Below, piece after piece: positions 56,128-64,000 of a stretch of DNA of 64,000 nt (its first letter is position 1; each line of letters begins with the position of its first letter). Location: the NCBI RefSeq assembly GCF_001913705.1, contig NZ_MKQD01000011.1:46896-110895 (forward strand), read 5' to 3'. This DNA is from Thalassotalea sp. PP2-459. Lineage in GTDB: Bacteria; Pseudomonadota; Gammaproteobacteria; Enterobacterales; Alteromonadaceae. The position numbers were made by a program, and so were the translations under genes. A model generated the notes under the pieces. The model ran no database searches. It saw only the letters and a list, made by a program, of their open reading frames with translations, and was not told the DNA's origin.

Positions 56128-56637
56128 TTGATAACCATCGAAACAAAACGGTTAACCTTGCGTTTATTAACGCATCAAGATGCCAATATGATCTTGGCAT
56201 TACTTAATGAGCCAGCATTTTTAAAAAATATTGGCGATAAAGCGGTTCGTGATTTACAAAGTGCGAAACACTACATTGATACAGGGCCACTAACACAGCT
56301 ATCACAATATGGCTTTTGTTTACTTTGTGTGGTGCAAAAAAGTTCAAATAGGGCAATAGGGCTATGCGGTTTGATAAAGCGTGATGGTATAAAGCACCCA
56401 GAGATAGGGTACGCATTGTTAGAGGAGTTTCATGGGAAGGGGTTGGCTTATGAAGCGGCTGAAAGTGTAATTTCTTCTATTGAAAAAAGCGCTAAACTTA
56501 GTACTATTCAAGCAATATGTCATCCAAAGAATAGTCGCTCAATTGCTTTATTAGCGAAGCTAAAGTTTATGCAAATAAAATTGATTGCGTTACCAGAACA
56601 AGATGAAAAGGTATTATTATTTGAGCGTAAAATTTAA
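56128..56637 (+). CDS. GNAT acetyltransferase, RimJ/RimL type
   Basis: 169-aa acetyltransferase. It starts ITIETKRLTLRLLTHQDA, with a central KHPEIGYALLEEFHGKGLA acetyl-CoA motif and a final HPKNSRSIALLAKLKF block, as in RimJ/RimL-like proteins. The start is TTG; GAGGGGA is 4-7 nt upstream and no in-frame ATG fits. Substrate unknown. Confidence 0.85.
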   Translation: MITIETKRLTLRLLTHQDANMILALLNEPAFLKNIGDKAVRDLQSAKHYIDTGPLTQLSQYGFCLLCVVQKSSNRAIGLCGLIKRDGIKHPEIGYALLEEFHGKGLAYEAAESVISSIEKSAKLSTIQAICHPKNSRSIALLAKLKFMQIKLIALPEQDEKVLLFERKI

Positions 56638-56639
56638 GG

Positions 56640-56654
56640 TGAGAATAATTATCA
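56640..56654. promoter_or_regulatory. Fur-box-like sequence upstream of hpf
   Basis: TGAGAATAATTATCA matches the 15-bp Fur consensus TGATAATNATTATCA at 13 of 14 informative positions. It lies just after the GNAT stop and 121-135 bp before the hpf start. The region is AT-rich, which raises the chance of a fortuitous match. Confidence 0.4.
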
Positions 56655-56774
56655 TACTAAATATGTATCAATAATATGCACTTGGGTTTTTTACATGATT
56701 TATTCGCGATTATTACTTGCGTTTTAGCTTTTTTACCCCAGTCTTATAATAGGTAATTAAAAAAAGGAAAAGCT

Positions 56775-57131
56775 ATGAAAATAAACGTTTCTGGTCATCA
56801 CGTTGACGTTACTGATTCTGTAAAATCACATATCGAAGAAAAACTTGAAAAGATTGCTAACCATTTTCCTACATTAATATCGCTAGAGGTTATTATTACA
56901 AAAGCGCATGGTAAACACCATGTAGAATTGACCACCAATTATGAAGGGGCACCAGTTGTTGCTTCCGCTAAAGAAGAGGTGATGTATCCTGCAATAGCAA
57001 ATTCTGTGAAGAAGCTTGATGCTGCACTAAAACACAGAAAGGGTTTGTTGAAATCGAAGCTTCATCAAAAACCGATTGTTACTTCACCTGATGTTGCTCA
57101 TGAAAAAGTTCAGGAATTAAATTTAACCTAA
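56775..57131 (+). CDS. hpf: Short ribosome hibernation-promoting factor
   Basis: 118-aa protein of the HPF/RaiA family: MKINVSGHHVDVTDSVKSHIEEKL at the start and VASAKEEVMYPAIANSVKKLDAAL, then a basic HRKGLLKSKLHQK. The short length is that of HPF/YfiA, which binds the 30S subunit in stationary phase. It is not next to rpoN, its usual neighbour, so a second paralogue may exist elsewhere. AAAGGA ribosome site. Confidence 0.92.
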   Translation: MKINVSGHHVDVTDSVKSHIEEKLEKIANHFPTLISLEVIITKAHGKHHVELTTNYEGAPVVASAKEEVMYPAIANSVKKLDAALKHRKGLLKSKLHQKPIVTSPDVAHEKVQELNLT

Positions 57132-57197
57132 CCTACTTAATCGAATAAACGCGATCTAATGTCAATGGCATAAAAGCCTTTTTAGATCGCACCCATG

Positions 57198-57854
57198 TTA
57201 AATTTCTTTCAAAAATCGCTCTAAACGGGGTAAGTAGTAATTATCATAATCTAGAGAAAATGCGACTCGTTTTGTGCGACCAATAATTTCACTTCTCGGT
57301 ACAAACCCTATTACTCTTGAGTCGGCACTATTGTTCCTATTATCACCAAGTACTAAGTAATGATCGTTTGGCACAACAACAGCTGGAAAGTTTCCGTAAT
57401 TATTATTTTGTTCAGTCACTTTAATTTTATGAGAATTATTCGCTAACTTTTCATTAAATACATAAAAACCAGTATTTTCCGTCTGACCGTGTTGCTGGTA
57501 TTTTATGGCCTTATTGTTAATGAATAAGCGATTATTAATTAATTCAACGGTATCACCTGGAGCGCCTATCACGCGTTTTACTAGACGTTTCTGAGCGGCT
57601 TTTGATTCAAAAATAATGATGTCATTTACTTGAGGATCACTTAGCTTAAAAAGTGAGTATTGAACAAAAGGTAGCTGAATATCATAAGCAAGCTTATTAA
57701 TAAAAATGCGATCCCCCTCAACGATTGTTGGTTTCATTGAACCTGTTGGCACATCATTCCAGTCAGCAACCGCACTTCGAAACACTAGCATCAAAAAAAT
57801 AAATAGTACGAATAGTTTATTGCTGTTCCAAAAGTTATTAATGTGTTTTTTCAT
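57198..57854 (-). CDS. Signal peptidase I, short form
   Basis: 218-aa S26 peptidase with a single N-terminal membrane helix (about 10-28). The nucleophile is S39 in VPTGSMKPT, the general base K93 in LVKRVIGAPGD, and the late box GDNRNNSADSR is intact. The frame extends to a TTG at 57863, but the ATG at 57854 has AAGG upstream. The housekeeping LepB is normally about 300 aa with two helices and sits beside lepA/rnc; this one, alone and shorter, is probably a second copy with an unknown substrate range. Confidence 0.85.
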   Translation of the reverse strand: MKKHINNFWNSNKLFVLFIFLMLVFRSAVADWNDVPTGSMKPTIVEGDRIFINKLAYDIQLPFVQYSLFKLSDPQVNDIIIFESKAAQKRLVKRVIGAPGDTVELINNRLFINNKAIKYQQHGQTENTGFYVFNEKLANNSHKIKVTEQNNNYGNFPAVVVPNDHYLVLGDNRNNSADSRVIGFVPRSEIIGRTKRVAFSLDYDNYYLPRLERFLKEI

Positions 57855-58150
57855 TGCATGCAACCTTAAAGTGTATTTGTGGCATTATTTATAGTCGGCA
57901 AATGAACACTTTTATTACCCTTATGAACTTAAATTTTTGGATTAATTGACTAACGTGAAGATAATTAGAGTATTTTTAGCTTTAATTGGTTAAATAAACT
58001 AAAAAATAGCTATTTGACCTAAGTATGCTGCTTCTAAATATGTATCATTAAAAGAAATAATAATAAACCCTTGTATTTCAAGCAGATAAAAGTTGGCACT
58101 TCATTTGTATTGTTTAAGGAGTAATAACGTGAATGATAAAGGATAACAAG

Positions 58151-58945
58151 ATGAAAACATTGATTGCAGGTGCAGTATTATTATCGACCAGTGCAATGGC
58201 ACATGACACACATTTCTCAACAGATACATGTGACATTGATTTAAATTCAGGGTTAAGTATTCAAAATGACGTGATCAGTTTTAGTAAGAAGGGTAATACG
58301 CTTTACCAGCTTATCAATGACCAACAGTTAGTCATTAACGATAAAACAATTGACTTAACTGCAAAACAACAAGCAGTTGTTACACAATATTCTCGTGAAA
58401 TTAGGGGGTTAGTACCAGAGGTTAAAAGTATTGCTATTGATGCAATAGAGTTAGCATCTGAGGGGGTAAACTTAGCGTTTGATGAACTGCTAGGAGCAGG
58501 TAACAAAATAGGCGCTGATTTATCTCAGCAGTTAAACACACTAAAAGGTGATGTAGAAAACAATTTTGATGTTAACCAGTTTGCCATTGATGAGCATGGT
58601 AGTTTAGACGCTGACTTTTTAGGGGAAGACTTCGAGCAAAAAATTGAAAATATTGTTGAAGAGACAGTACAAAACTCAATGGGAACCTTGCTCATAGCCG
58701 TTGGTCAAGAGCTATTGCTTGCTGGTGGTAATATGGATGCCTTTGAAGAAAAAATGGAGAAATTTGGTGAGCAGGTAGAGTATGAAATGGAATCTAGAGC
58801 TGAGGTAATAGAGCAAAAAGCTGAAGGATTGTGCAAATCTGTGGAAAGCATTGATCGCTTGGAAGAGCAATTAAAAAGTCTAGTTGATGAAATGCCTCAA
58901 TTAGATGTTATTACAGTACAAAGTAGCGATCGTAAAAAAGCATAG
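58151..58945 (+). CDS. Periplasmic DUF2884 (YggN-like) protein
   Basis: 264-aa protein with a signal peptide (MKTLIAGAVLLSTSAMA, cut before H18). The mature part is acidic and helical and has four cysteine-poor blocks; CDIDLNSGLSIQNDVISF and EIRGLVPEVKSIAIDAIELASEGV are typical of DUF2884, which includes E. coli YggN. Function unknown. ATG at 58133 is possible, but AAAGGA 7 nt before 58151 and the signal peptide favour the start given. Confidence 0.85.
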   Translation: MKTLIAGAVLLSTSAMAHDTHFSTDTCDIDLNSGLSIQNDVISFSKKGNTLYQLINDQQLVINDKTIDLTAKQQAVVTQYSREIRGLVPEVKSIAIDAIELASEGVNLAFDELLGAGNKIGADLSQQLNTLKGDVENNFDVNQFAIDEHGSLDADFLGEDFEQKIENIVEETVQNSMGTLLIAVGQELLLAGGNMDAFEEKMEKFGEQVEYEMESRAEVIEQKAEGLCKSVESIDRLEEQLKSLVDEMPQLDVITVQSSDRKKA

Positions 58946-59044
58946 CTACTTCAAAACCAATAATAGTAAGGCATGTTTACATGCCTTTTTCTTTTCCGAA
59001 TAAAACCCGTAAAATAAGCGTCTCTTTGTTCTTAAGACAATATC

Positions 59045-59803
59045 ATGCACGCAATACAACAGTTATATTTTCAACGAAAATCGCAATCTACTAAGCCTTT
59101 TAATGCGAGAGGTAAAGGTGTTACGCGTTGTGAGTTATGTCAACTAGCCCAAAAGCATTGTATTTGTCTGCTTCGGCAAAAAAAACAAACTCATTGTGGC
59201 TTTTTACTTTTGATGCATGATTGTGAAGTATTAAAGCCAAGTAATACTGGTCGCTTAATAGCAGATGTCATTACTGACACCTATGCTTTTCAATGGCGTA
59301 GAACCGAAGTAAGTGAAGAGCTAATCAATCTTATTAATCATTCTGATTACCAGCCTTTTGTCATTTTCCCACATCAATATGCAACCGATGATAGGAAAGT
59401 GTATCACCACTTACCTGAAAAGAAACCTAACAAGAAACCGTTATTTATTTTACTTGATGGCAGCTGGCGAGAAGCTAAAAAAATGTTTAGAAAAAGTCCT
59501 TATCTTTCAACATTACCCGTGTTGTCATTATCATTAGATGTGTTAAGTGCTAGTGGCTATGTATCCACATATAGCCTTCGTAAAGCAGAGCAGGGGTTTC
59601 AATTATCAACGGCAGAGGTTGCCAGTTTATTATTATCTGAAGCAGGGGAGTATAAAGCGGCGGAACATTTGTCGCTTTGGCAGCAACTTTTTGAATATCG
59701 CTATCGAAAAAGTGTGTGTCAGCCAAATCATTTAGATCCTGCGATTGAAAGTGTTTATCTAGACTTTGTGAATACTACAGATAAAAATAAAGCGCCGAAA
59801 TAG
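59045..59803 (+). CDS. tapT: tRNA-uridine aminocarboxypropyltransferase (DTW domain)
   Basis: 252-aa DTW-domain enzyme. A Cys cluster near the N-terminus (RCELCQLAQKHCIC), MHDCEVLKPSNTGRL, LLDGSWREAKKM and SLRKAEQGFQLSTAE are all present; the signature triad reads DGSW here. E. coli TapT (YfiP) adds the acp group from SAM to U47 of tRNAs. The 3' end overlaps a hairpin that terminates the convergent gene. Confidence 0.88.
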   Translation: MHAIQQLYFQRKSQSTKPFNARGKGVTRCELCQLAQKHCICLLRQKKQTHCGFLLLMHDCEVLKPSNTGRLIADVITDTYAFQWRRTEVSEELINLINHSDYQPFVIFPHQYATDDRKVYHHLPEKKPNKKPLFILLDGSWREAKKMFRKSPYLSTLPVLSLSLDVLSASGYVSTYSLRKAEQGFQLSTAEVASLLLSEAGEYKAAEHLSLWQQLFEYRYRKSVCQPNHLDPAIESVYLDFVNTTDKNKAPK

Positions 59804-59811
59804 GCGCTTTA
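59781..59811 (-). terminator. Terminator of the PEP-CTERM gene, inside the tapT 3' end
   Basis: Stem taaagcgcc / ggcgcttta with a 6-nt loop; on the minus strand it is followed by TTTTTAT. It overlaps the last codons and stop of tapT and serves the convergent minus-strand gene. Confidence 0.7.
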
Positions 59812-59831
59812 TCGAAGGATATTATTTATTG

Positions 59832-60599
59832 CTAAACAGCACGCTTTCTTAATGCAAGCCCTGCAAAGCCCAGTAACAACAACATTAATGTTTGTGGCTC
59901 TGGTATTTCAACTGACTGATCATCGGCGATAGAGACTAAACCTTCAATGATATCGTTTGCACAGGTCATCGACCAGCGAAACGCGATTTGAGTGGCGGTT
60001 TCTAATGCGGTACCAGCTACATCAAACGAAAAGGTAATTTTGTTGTTATTCGCGTGCCAGTTATCATCACCATAATTCGTATGAACATTGTTATATCCAC
60101 CTAATGATACTGCTTGATTTTGGCGATGCGAACTAGAATTTGATGTTCTAACATCAGTATTATCAAAGCCTGACACTAAACGACCTCTACCTTGAGTGCT
60201 ATTGTCACGATCATGTTCATATAGCTCGTATGCATAATTCCAGTTTGTGGTGGTGTTGTTATTGTATTTTGAATAACGATCAGTTTTACTATCTTGCCAC
60301 GTTTTCCAACCACCCATGTTTACAGGTAAATCGGTAGACATAAATAAATCACCAAATTCAATCCCGTTATAACCGTTTTTTCCAGCAAAGTTAGTAAAAA
60401 CATCTACTGTTAGTGTTGAACCAGACCGTTGCACGACCATCTTTTGAATATCATAGACGCTGTTTCTTCCATTTACATCGCCATTATATCCTGCACCAAC
60501 ATAGTTGTCGTTAATTTCAGTAGCAGGAATATCTTCTGCTTGAACCATTACTGAGCTCGCTGAAAACAGTACTGCTCCAATCCATTTTAAAGCTTTCAT
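59832..60599 (-). CDS. PEP-CTERM exosortase-sorted surface protein
   Basis: 255-aa secreted protein. A signal peptide (about 1-21, ending SSVMVQA) is followed by a polar domain rich in Asn, Asp, Ser, Thr and Tyr. The C-terminus has the sorting signal: EIPEPQTLMLLLLGFAGLAL then basic RKR. Exosortase cleaves such tails and passes the protein to the cell surface, linked to exopolysaccharide. The frame begins at 60611, but GGTGAT before 60599 and the signal peptide favour this ATG. It is divergent from prsT. Confidence 0.9.
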   Translation of the reverse strand: MKALKWIGAVLFSASSVMVQAEDIPATEINDNYVGAGYNGDVNGRNSVYDIQKMVVQRSGSTLTVDVFTNFAGKNGYNGIEFGDLFMSTDLPVNMGGWKTWQDSKTDRYSKYNNNTTTNWNYAYELYEHDRDNSTQGRGRLVSGFDNTDVRTSNSSSHRQNQAVSLGGYNNVHTNYGDDNWHANNNKITFSFDVAGTALETATQIAFRWSMTCANDIIEGLVSIADDQSVEIPEPQTLMLLLLGFAGLALRKRAV

Positions 60600-60831
60600 T
60601 TTAATCACCATTAAATATTTTTAATTAGATTACTTCATCTAATATATAGCTTAGCATTTATTGTGCCATTAATTTAACTTGTTGTTTTTTAATGTTTATT
60701 TTTTATTTTGAATGTAAAGAACAAATAAACTGTAAAGTTACCTGACACTGATTAATTAACAAGCTGCTATTGCTGTTTATCTATCTGCTAGCTTATCATA
60801 CGACATAAAAGGAATAATGAGAACTTGATTA

Positions 60832-63627
60832 ATGAATCAATTTACACAATGTACGTTTTGTATTTTATTAGCCATAACAAGTCAAAGCATTGATGCGGCA
60901 GAAAGCACGAGTCAACCGTACGAAAGTGCATTAAAAAGCTTTTACGTGGATGACTTAAATGAAGCCGTTATTCATTTAAAAAATGCATTAAAAAACAACC
61001 CAGACCACCTGCCATCAAGAATATTAATGGCGGAAATCTTAATTGCACAAGGCAATGGAGCGGCAGCAGAAATTGAGTTGAACAATGCAAAGCAACAAAA
61101 TGCTGATGAAAAAAAACTAACGCCATTATTCTTAGAAGCTTACTTATTACAAAATCAATATGAAAAAGTAATCAACAACGCCACGTTGACGATTGGTGAC
61201 AATAAACTTAATAGTCAAATATTAGTATTAAAAGGACGAGCATTGTTCAAAAAGAATAGTGCCAGTTTAGCCGCGATTGAATACAAAAAAGCATTATCAC
61301 TCAACGAGAATAATGGCGATGCATTAATGGGGTTGGCTCAAGTTGCGCATAAAAAGAAACAATTTAATGAAGTATTATCATTAACTGAGCAAGCATTAAA
61401 TGTGTCACCATTAGATATCAATGCCTTACGTATGCAAGCCGAAGTTTATCAGCTTCAAGGTAAGCTTAATCTTGCTGAGCAAGCGATTTCAAATGCAATT
61501 TCATTAAATGACCAGCATATTCCTGCTTTACTCACTCGCGCTAGTATTTTAATTGAACAGCGACAATATCAGATCGCTTTAGAAGATGTTAATACCATTT
61601 TAAAAGAGATCCCTAATGAACCTAGAGCAAACTTTTTAAAAGCGGTCATTACTTATACTTTAGGCATGGATGAAGCGTTTAAAGAAACTACCTCTCATTT
61701 AGAAGTTGTGTTATCAGGCTTACCTAAAGATGTGATGGATGAAAATCCGATTTATCATTATTTGGCTGGTGTCGTGAGTTTTAATCAGCAACAAATGTTA
61801 AAAGCAGACGAAAGTTTACGTAAATATTTAGCGATTATGTCTGATGATGTAAGAGCATTAAAGCTGCAAGCTAAAGTATCCATTGCATTGAATGAGTATT
61901 TTGGTGCTAAAAATAATTTAGTGAAAGCGCGTTTAATTACACCGAATGATCAAGAAATTTGGTCATTGCTTGGTCAAACTTATTTGGCAACAGGTGAAGT
62001 CGAAAAGGCAGCTCGATATTTTCAAGATGTTATTGCTGCAAATCCTGATTCAATCGCTGCTAATTTAGATTATGCAAAGCTATTAATTGTAAAAGGTGAC
62101 TATAGCAATGCGATTGACAGACTTAAGGCAACAGAGAAGCAAGATGAAAATAACCCACAAATATTGCAAGCTTTAGTCAATGCCTACCAATCAAATCGAG
62201 ACTTCCTCAATGCTGAGAAAGTGCTTTTGCGTTTAGTCGAAAAACAACCTGAAAACGATTACTTGTATCAACAGTTAGGTGTTGTAAAAGGGCTGTTAGG
62301 CGATCATCAACAGGCTAAAACGTACTTTACTAAAGCAGCAGAACTCGCGCCGAATAATGTTAAAACAACCATTCATCTTGCCCGAATCGCATTAATGTCA
62401 GGTAACATTAAGGGTGCGAGAAAGATTATTGAACAAAAGCTTGATGTAAATAACGAACAAATCGAATTGCTTTTAGAGCTGGGCGATACATACGTTAGTG
62501 AAAATAACCTTGATGTTGCAAATCAATATTATGAAAAAGCGTATAGTATTAAAAGGGACAGCTCGCTTGCTGTTAGCAAGGTTGTAGATATTCATGTGCT
62601 AAAAAATGAATTTAATAAAGCCATTGAAGTATTGAATAGTTTTGTCAATCGTACAAAAGCAAATTCATCGCTAAGTCATCGCTTAGCACGTTTAAATATG
62701 CAAGTGAAAGATTATGAAGAAGCGGTAAGACATTTTCAAATTGCAGTAAAAGATACAGAAAATAAATCACCTGTGTTATTGAGCTTTGCTAAAGCACAGC
62801 TAGCCATGCAAAATCAGCAGGGGGCGGTTTCAAGCTTACAGAAAGCTATTGCGTGGAATGAAAACTATTTTCCGCCTTATAGTCAGTTAATCACGTTATT
62901 TGGGCAGCGAGGCGAACAAGAAAAAGCATTTGATTTGATTGATGCTCTCATCGAAAAAGTTTCGGTACCAGGGCTTGAAGACACCCTAAAAGGTGAAGTG
63001 TTGGCTCAAGTTGGTAATGCCCAGCAAGCAATTAAACGATTTAAACAATCATTAAAACAAGATAACTCCCAGCGTGCTACTTTGGGGTTATCAAATGTGT
63101 ATATTAGTATCTATGAGTATAAACAAGCCATTCAATTGCTATCAGATTGGCTTGATAACAACAAGCAAGACTTAGTGATAGGTGTTGCCCTTGCCAGTAT
63201 TTATAAGCAGCAAGAAAGCTATGATGCTGCCCAAGACTTGTATGAAAAATTACTGGATATGCATGGCGAAAAACCTAGTTTATTAAACAATTATGCGGGT
63301 GTATTAATCGCTCAACAACAATACCAAGAAGCGGTAACTGCCGCGGAGAAAGCTTATCAGTTAGCCTCAAATAGTATCGCTATTGCCGATACATTGGCGT
63401 GGGCCTATACACAGAATAATCAAGCTGACAAAGCATTGCCTATTTTTAGAAATGCATTAGCAAGAGAATCAGATAATCCTGAAATTAAGTATCATTTAGC
63501 TGTTAACTTAATAGCCTTAGAGCGTAATGCAGAAGCAAAGATGTATTTACAAGAGGCAGTTGACTCTACTATAGATTTTACGGGGAAAAATGAAGCTAAA
63601 GCGTTGTTATCATCATTGGTATTGTAA
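60832..63627 (+). CDS. prsT: PrsT, PEP-CTERM system TPR-repeat protein
   Basis: 931-aa exported protein built of TPR-type helical repeats over nearly its whole length (e.g. SFYVDDLNEAVIHLKNALK, AIEYKKALSLNENNGDAL, AARYFQDVIAANPDSIAAN, AVTAAEKAYQLASNSIAI). The N-terminus is a signal peptide (about 1-22) without a usable lipobox, whereas PrsT proteins are often lipoproteins. A stop codon just upstream in frame fixes the start; a three-codon frame (ATG AGA ACT TGA) ends 3 nt before it. Co-location with a PEP-CTERM gene supports the PrsT call. Confidence 0.85.
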   Translation: MNQFTQCTFCILLAITSQSIDAAESTSQPYESALKSFYVDDLNEAVIHLKNALKNNPDHLPSRILMAEILIAQGNGAAAEIELNNAKQQNADEKKLTPLFLEAYLLQNQYEKVINNATLTIGDNKLNSQILVLKGRALFKKNSASLAAIEYKKALSLNENNGDALMGLAQVAHKKKQFNEVLSLTEQALNVSPLDINALRMQAEVYQLQGKLNLAEQAISNAISLNDQHIPALLTRASILIEQRQYQIALEDVNTILKEIPNEPRANFLKAVITYTLGMDEAFKETTSHLEVVLSGLPKDVMDENPIYHYLAGVVSFNQQQMLKADESLRKYLAIMSDDVRALKLQAKVSIALNEYFGAKNNLVKARLITPNDQEIWSLLGQTYLATGEVEKAARYFQDVIAANPDSIAANLDYAKLLIVKGDYSNAIDRLKATEKQDENNPQILQALVNAYQSNRDFLNAEKVLLRLVEKQPENDYLYQQLGVVKGLLGDHQQAKTYFTKAAELAPNNVKTTIHLARIALMSGNIKGARKIIEQKLDVNNEQIELLLELGDTYVSENNLDVANQYYEKAYSIKRDSSLAVSKVVDIHVLKNEFNKAIEVLNSFVNRTKANSSLSHRLARLNMQVKDYEEAVRHFQIAVKDTENKSPVLLSFAKAQLAMQNQQGAVSSLQKAIAWNENYFPPYSQLITLFGQRGEQEKAFDLIDALIEKVSVPGLEDTLKGEVLAQVGNAQQAIKRFKQSLKQDNSQRATLGLSNVYISIYEYKQAIQLLSDWLDNNKQDLVIGVALASIYKQQESYDAAQDLYEKLLDMHGEKPSLLNNYAGVLIAQQQYQEAVTAAEKAYQLASNSIAIADTLAWAYTQNNQADKALPIFRNALARESDNPEIKYHLAVNLIALERNAEAKMYLQEAVDSTIDFTGKNEAKALLSSLVL

Positions 63628-63634
63628 TGATAAT

Positions 63635-63812
63635 TAGAGCGTGTTGATCTTTGCTGTTTAAGTTTAGTTGAACCCTTTGGACTGTATCTGTTTGGCATTT
63701 CTACTGTGTTAACGCTTGACTGGAGTAGAATAACTACACAGCGCAAGTGTTGCCTTGTATAAATACAAAACAAATTGAGGCAAAAGTAAACATGAAAGAT
63801 CAACACGCTCTA
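63635..63812. mobile_element. MITE-like element, copy 2 (TA-flanked, 174 bp)
   Basis: A 174-bp core (63637-63810) bounded by TA with perfect 16-bp terminal inverted repeats (gagcgtgttgatcttt). Same length as copy 1 at 20539-20712 and about 87% identical by hand alignment. It starts 8 bp after the prsT stop. The open frame on the minus strand is shared by both copies but is not conserved as protein. Confidence 0.88.
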
Positions 63813-63847
63813 AATTAACAGGCGTTACTAAGCGTTAAAAGTAAAGT

Positions 63848-63873
63848 TGAGGTATACGCATGCGTATACCTCA
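63848..63873. repeat. Perfect 26-bp palindrome
   Basis: tgaggtatacgca joined directly to its reverse complement, with no loop. It lies 35 bp after MITE copy 2. It may be a terminator-like stem for the prsT transcript, a protein-binding site or a small repeat; no T run follows. Confidence 0.7.
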
Positions 63874-63923
63874 TTTGTATTATACCAACTCAATTAAGTA
63901 TTTAGTCACTTAGCGAGAAATAA

Positions 63924-64000
63924 AAGGGTTAGAGGCAAGGCATTGATTGCAAAGAATGGTTATTCCATTGTTAAAATCAATAACACAGTCTATAACCCTT
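63924..64000. repeat. Nested inverted repeat at the right edge
   Basis: AAGGGTTA (63924-63931) pairs with TAACCCTT (63993-64000). Inside, TTGATT pairs with AATCAA and AATGG with CCATT around a 5-nt loop, giving three stacked stems. The bases before it (tataccaactcaattaag, from about 63881) look like the start of a repeat. The element may extend past the window. Confidence 0.5.

Noticed and set aside
57151..57190. 9-bp inverted repeat (gcgatctaa / ttagatcgc) after hpf
   Set aside because: A 22-nt loop and no clear T run make a terminator or a mobile repeat uncertain.
56065..58012. Shared short string aaataaactaaaaa near 56065 and 57996
   Set aside because: Too short and AT-rich to separate from chance.

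Overview
The window reads as ordinary chromosomal DNA of a low-GC marine gammaproteobacterium of the Alteromonadales, most likely Colwelliaceae (Colwellia/Thalassotalea-like). This rests on protein resemblance (FadD, SohB, HtpG, HisIE and YciK close to enterobacterial orthologues but AT-rich), on family content (DUF3718, DUF2884, VolA-like lipase, PEP-CTERM/PrsT, TapT) and on preserved gene order (comEC-msbA-lpxK-ycaR-kdsB; recR..htpG..adk; azlC-azlD; hisG-D-C-B-H-A-F-IE). No rRNA, tRNA, CRISPR array, prophage or transposase gene was found.

Layout. 0.1-6.9 kb: DUF2062 gene divergent from a lipid A/Kdo envelope operon (comEC, msbA, lpxK, ycaR, kdsB). 6.9-8.5 kb: RNase HI with a hybrid-binding domain, and lgt. 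8.6-13.7 kb: accessory metabolism (aldo/keto reductase-MarR pair; LysR divergent from an NTF2-like/tautomerase/GST cassette; MFS transporter). 13.9-20.7 kb: recR, htpG behind a sigma-32 promoter, a Fur-box-headed operon of a DUF2753-like protein, an S26-type protease and a putative Mn exporter, then adk. 20.9-23.1 kb: small accessory genes. 23.2-30.6 kb: the complete eight-gene histidine operon with an extended -10 promoter, a five-histidine leader peptide and an attenuator. 30.8-35.7 kb: YoaA helicase, TsaB, low-complexity proteins, an M50 protease and an Slp lipoprotein. 35.8-43.8 kb: lipid-related genes (hydrolase, FadD, VolA-like lipase, both of the latter with FadR-like sites), SohB and Tpm. 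43.8-48.9 kb: acidic amino acid symporter, Ig-repeat lipoprotein and ureohydrolase. 49.3-57.9 kb: topA, azlCD, acyltransferase, hpf and a short signal peptidase. 58.1-64 kb: DUF2884 protein, TapT, a PEP-CTERM protein with divergent PrsT, then repeats.

Small non-coding structures are a notable part of the window. There are two 174-bp TA-flanked MITE copies with matching terminal inverted repeats (after adk and after prsT), a perfect 48-bp REP-like palindrome after tpm, a perfect 26-bp palindrome, and a structured repeat that runs off the right edge. The regulatory signals best supported by sequence are the his attenuator, the htpG sigma-32 promoter, the Fur box at 17.4 kb and the FadR-like box before the VolA-like lipase. 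No entirely new system is evident. The best candidates for follow-up are the iron-regulated DUF2753/protease/exporter operon, the PEP-CTERM/PrsT pair without its sortase, and the MITE/REP families.
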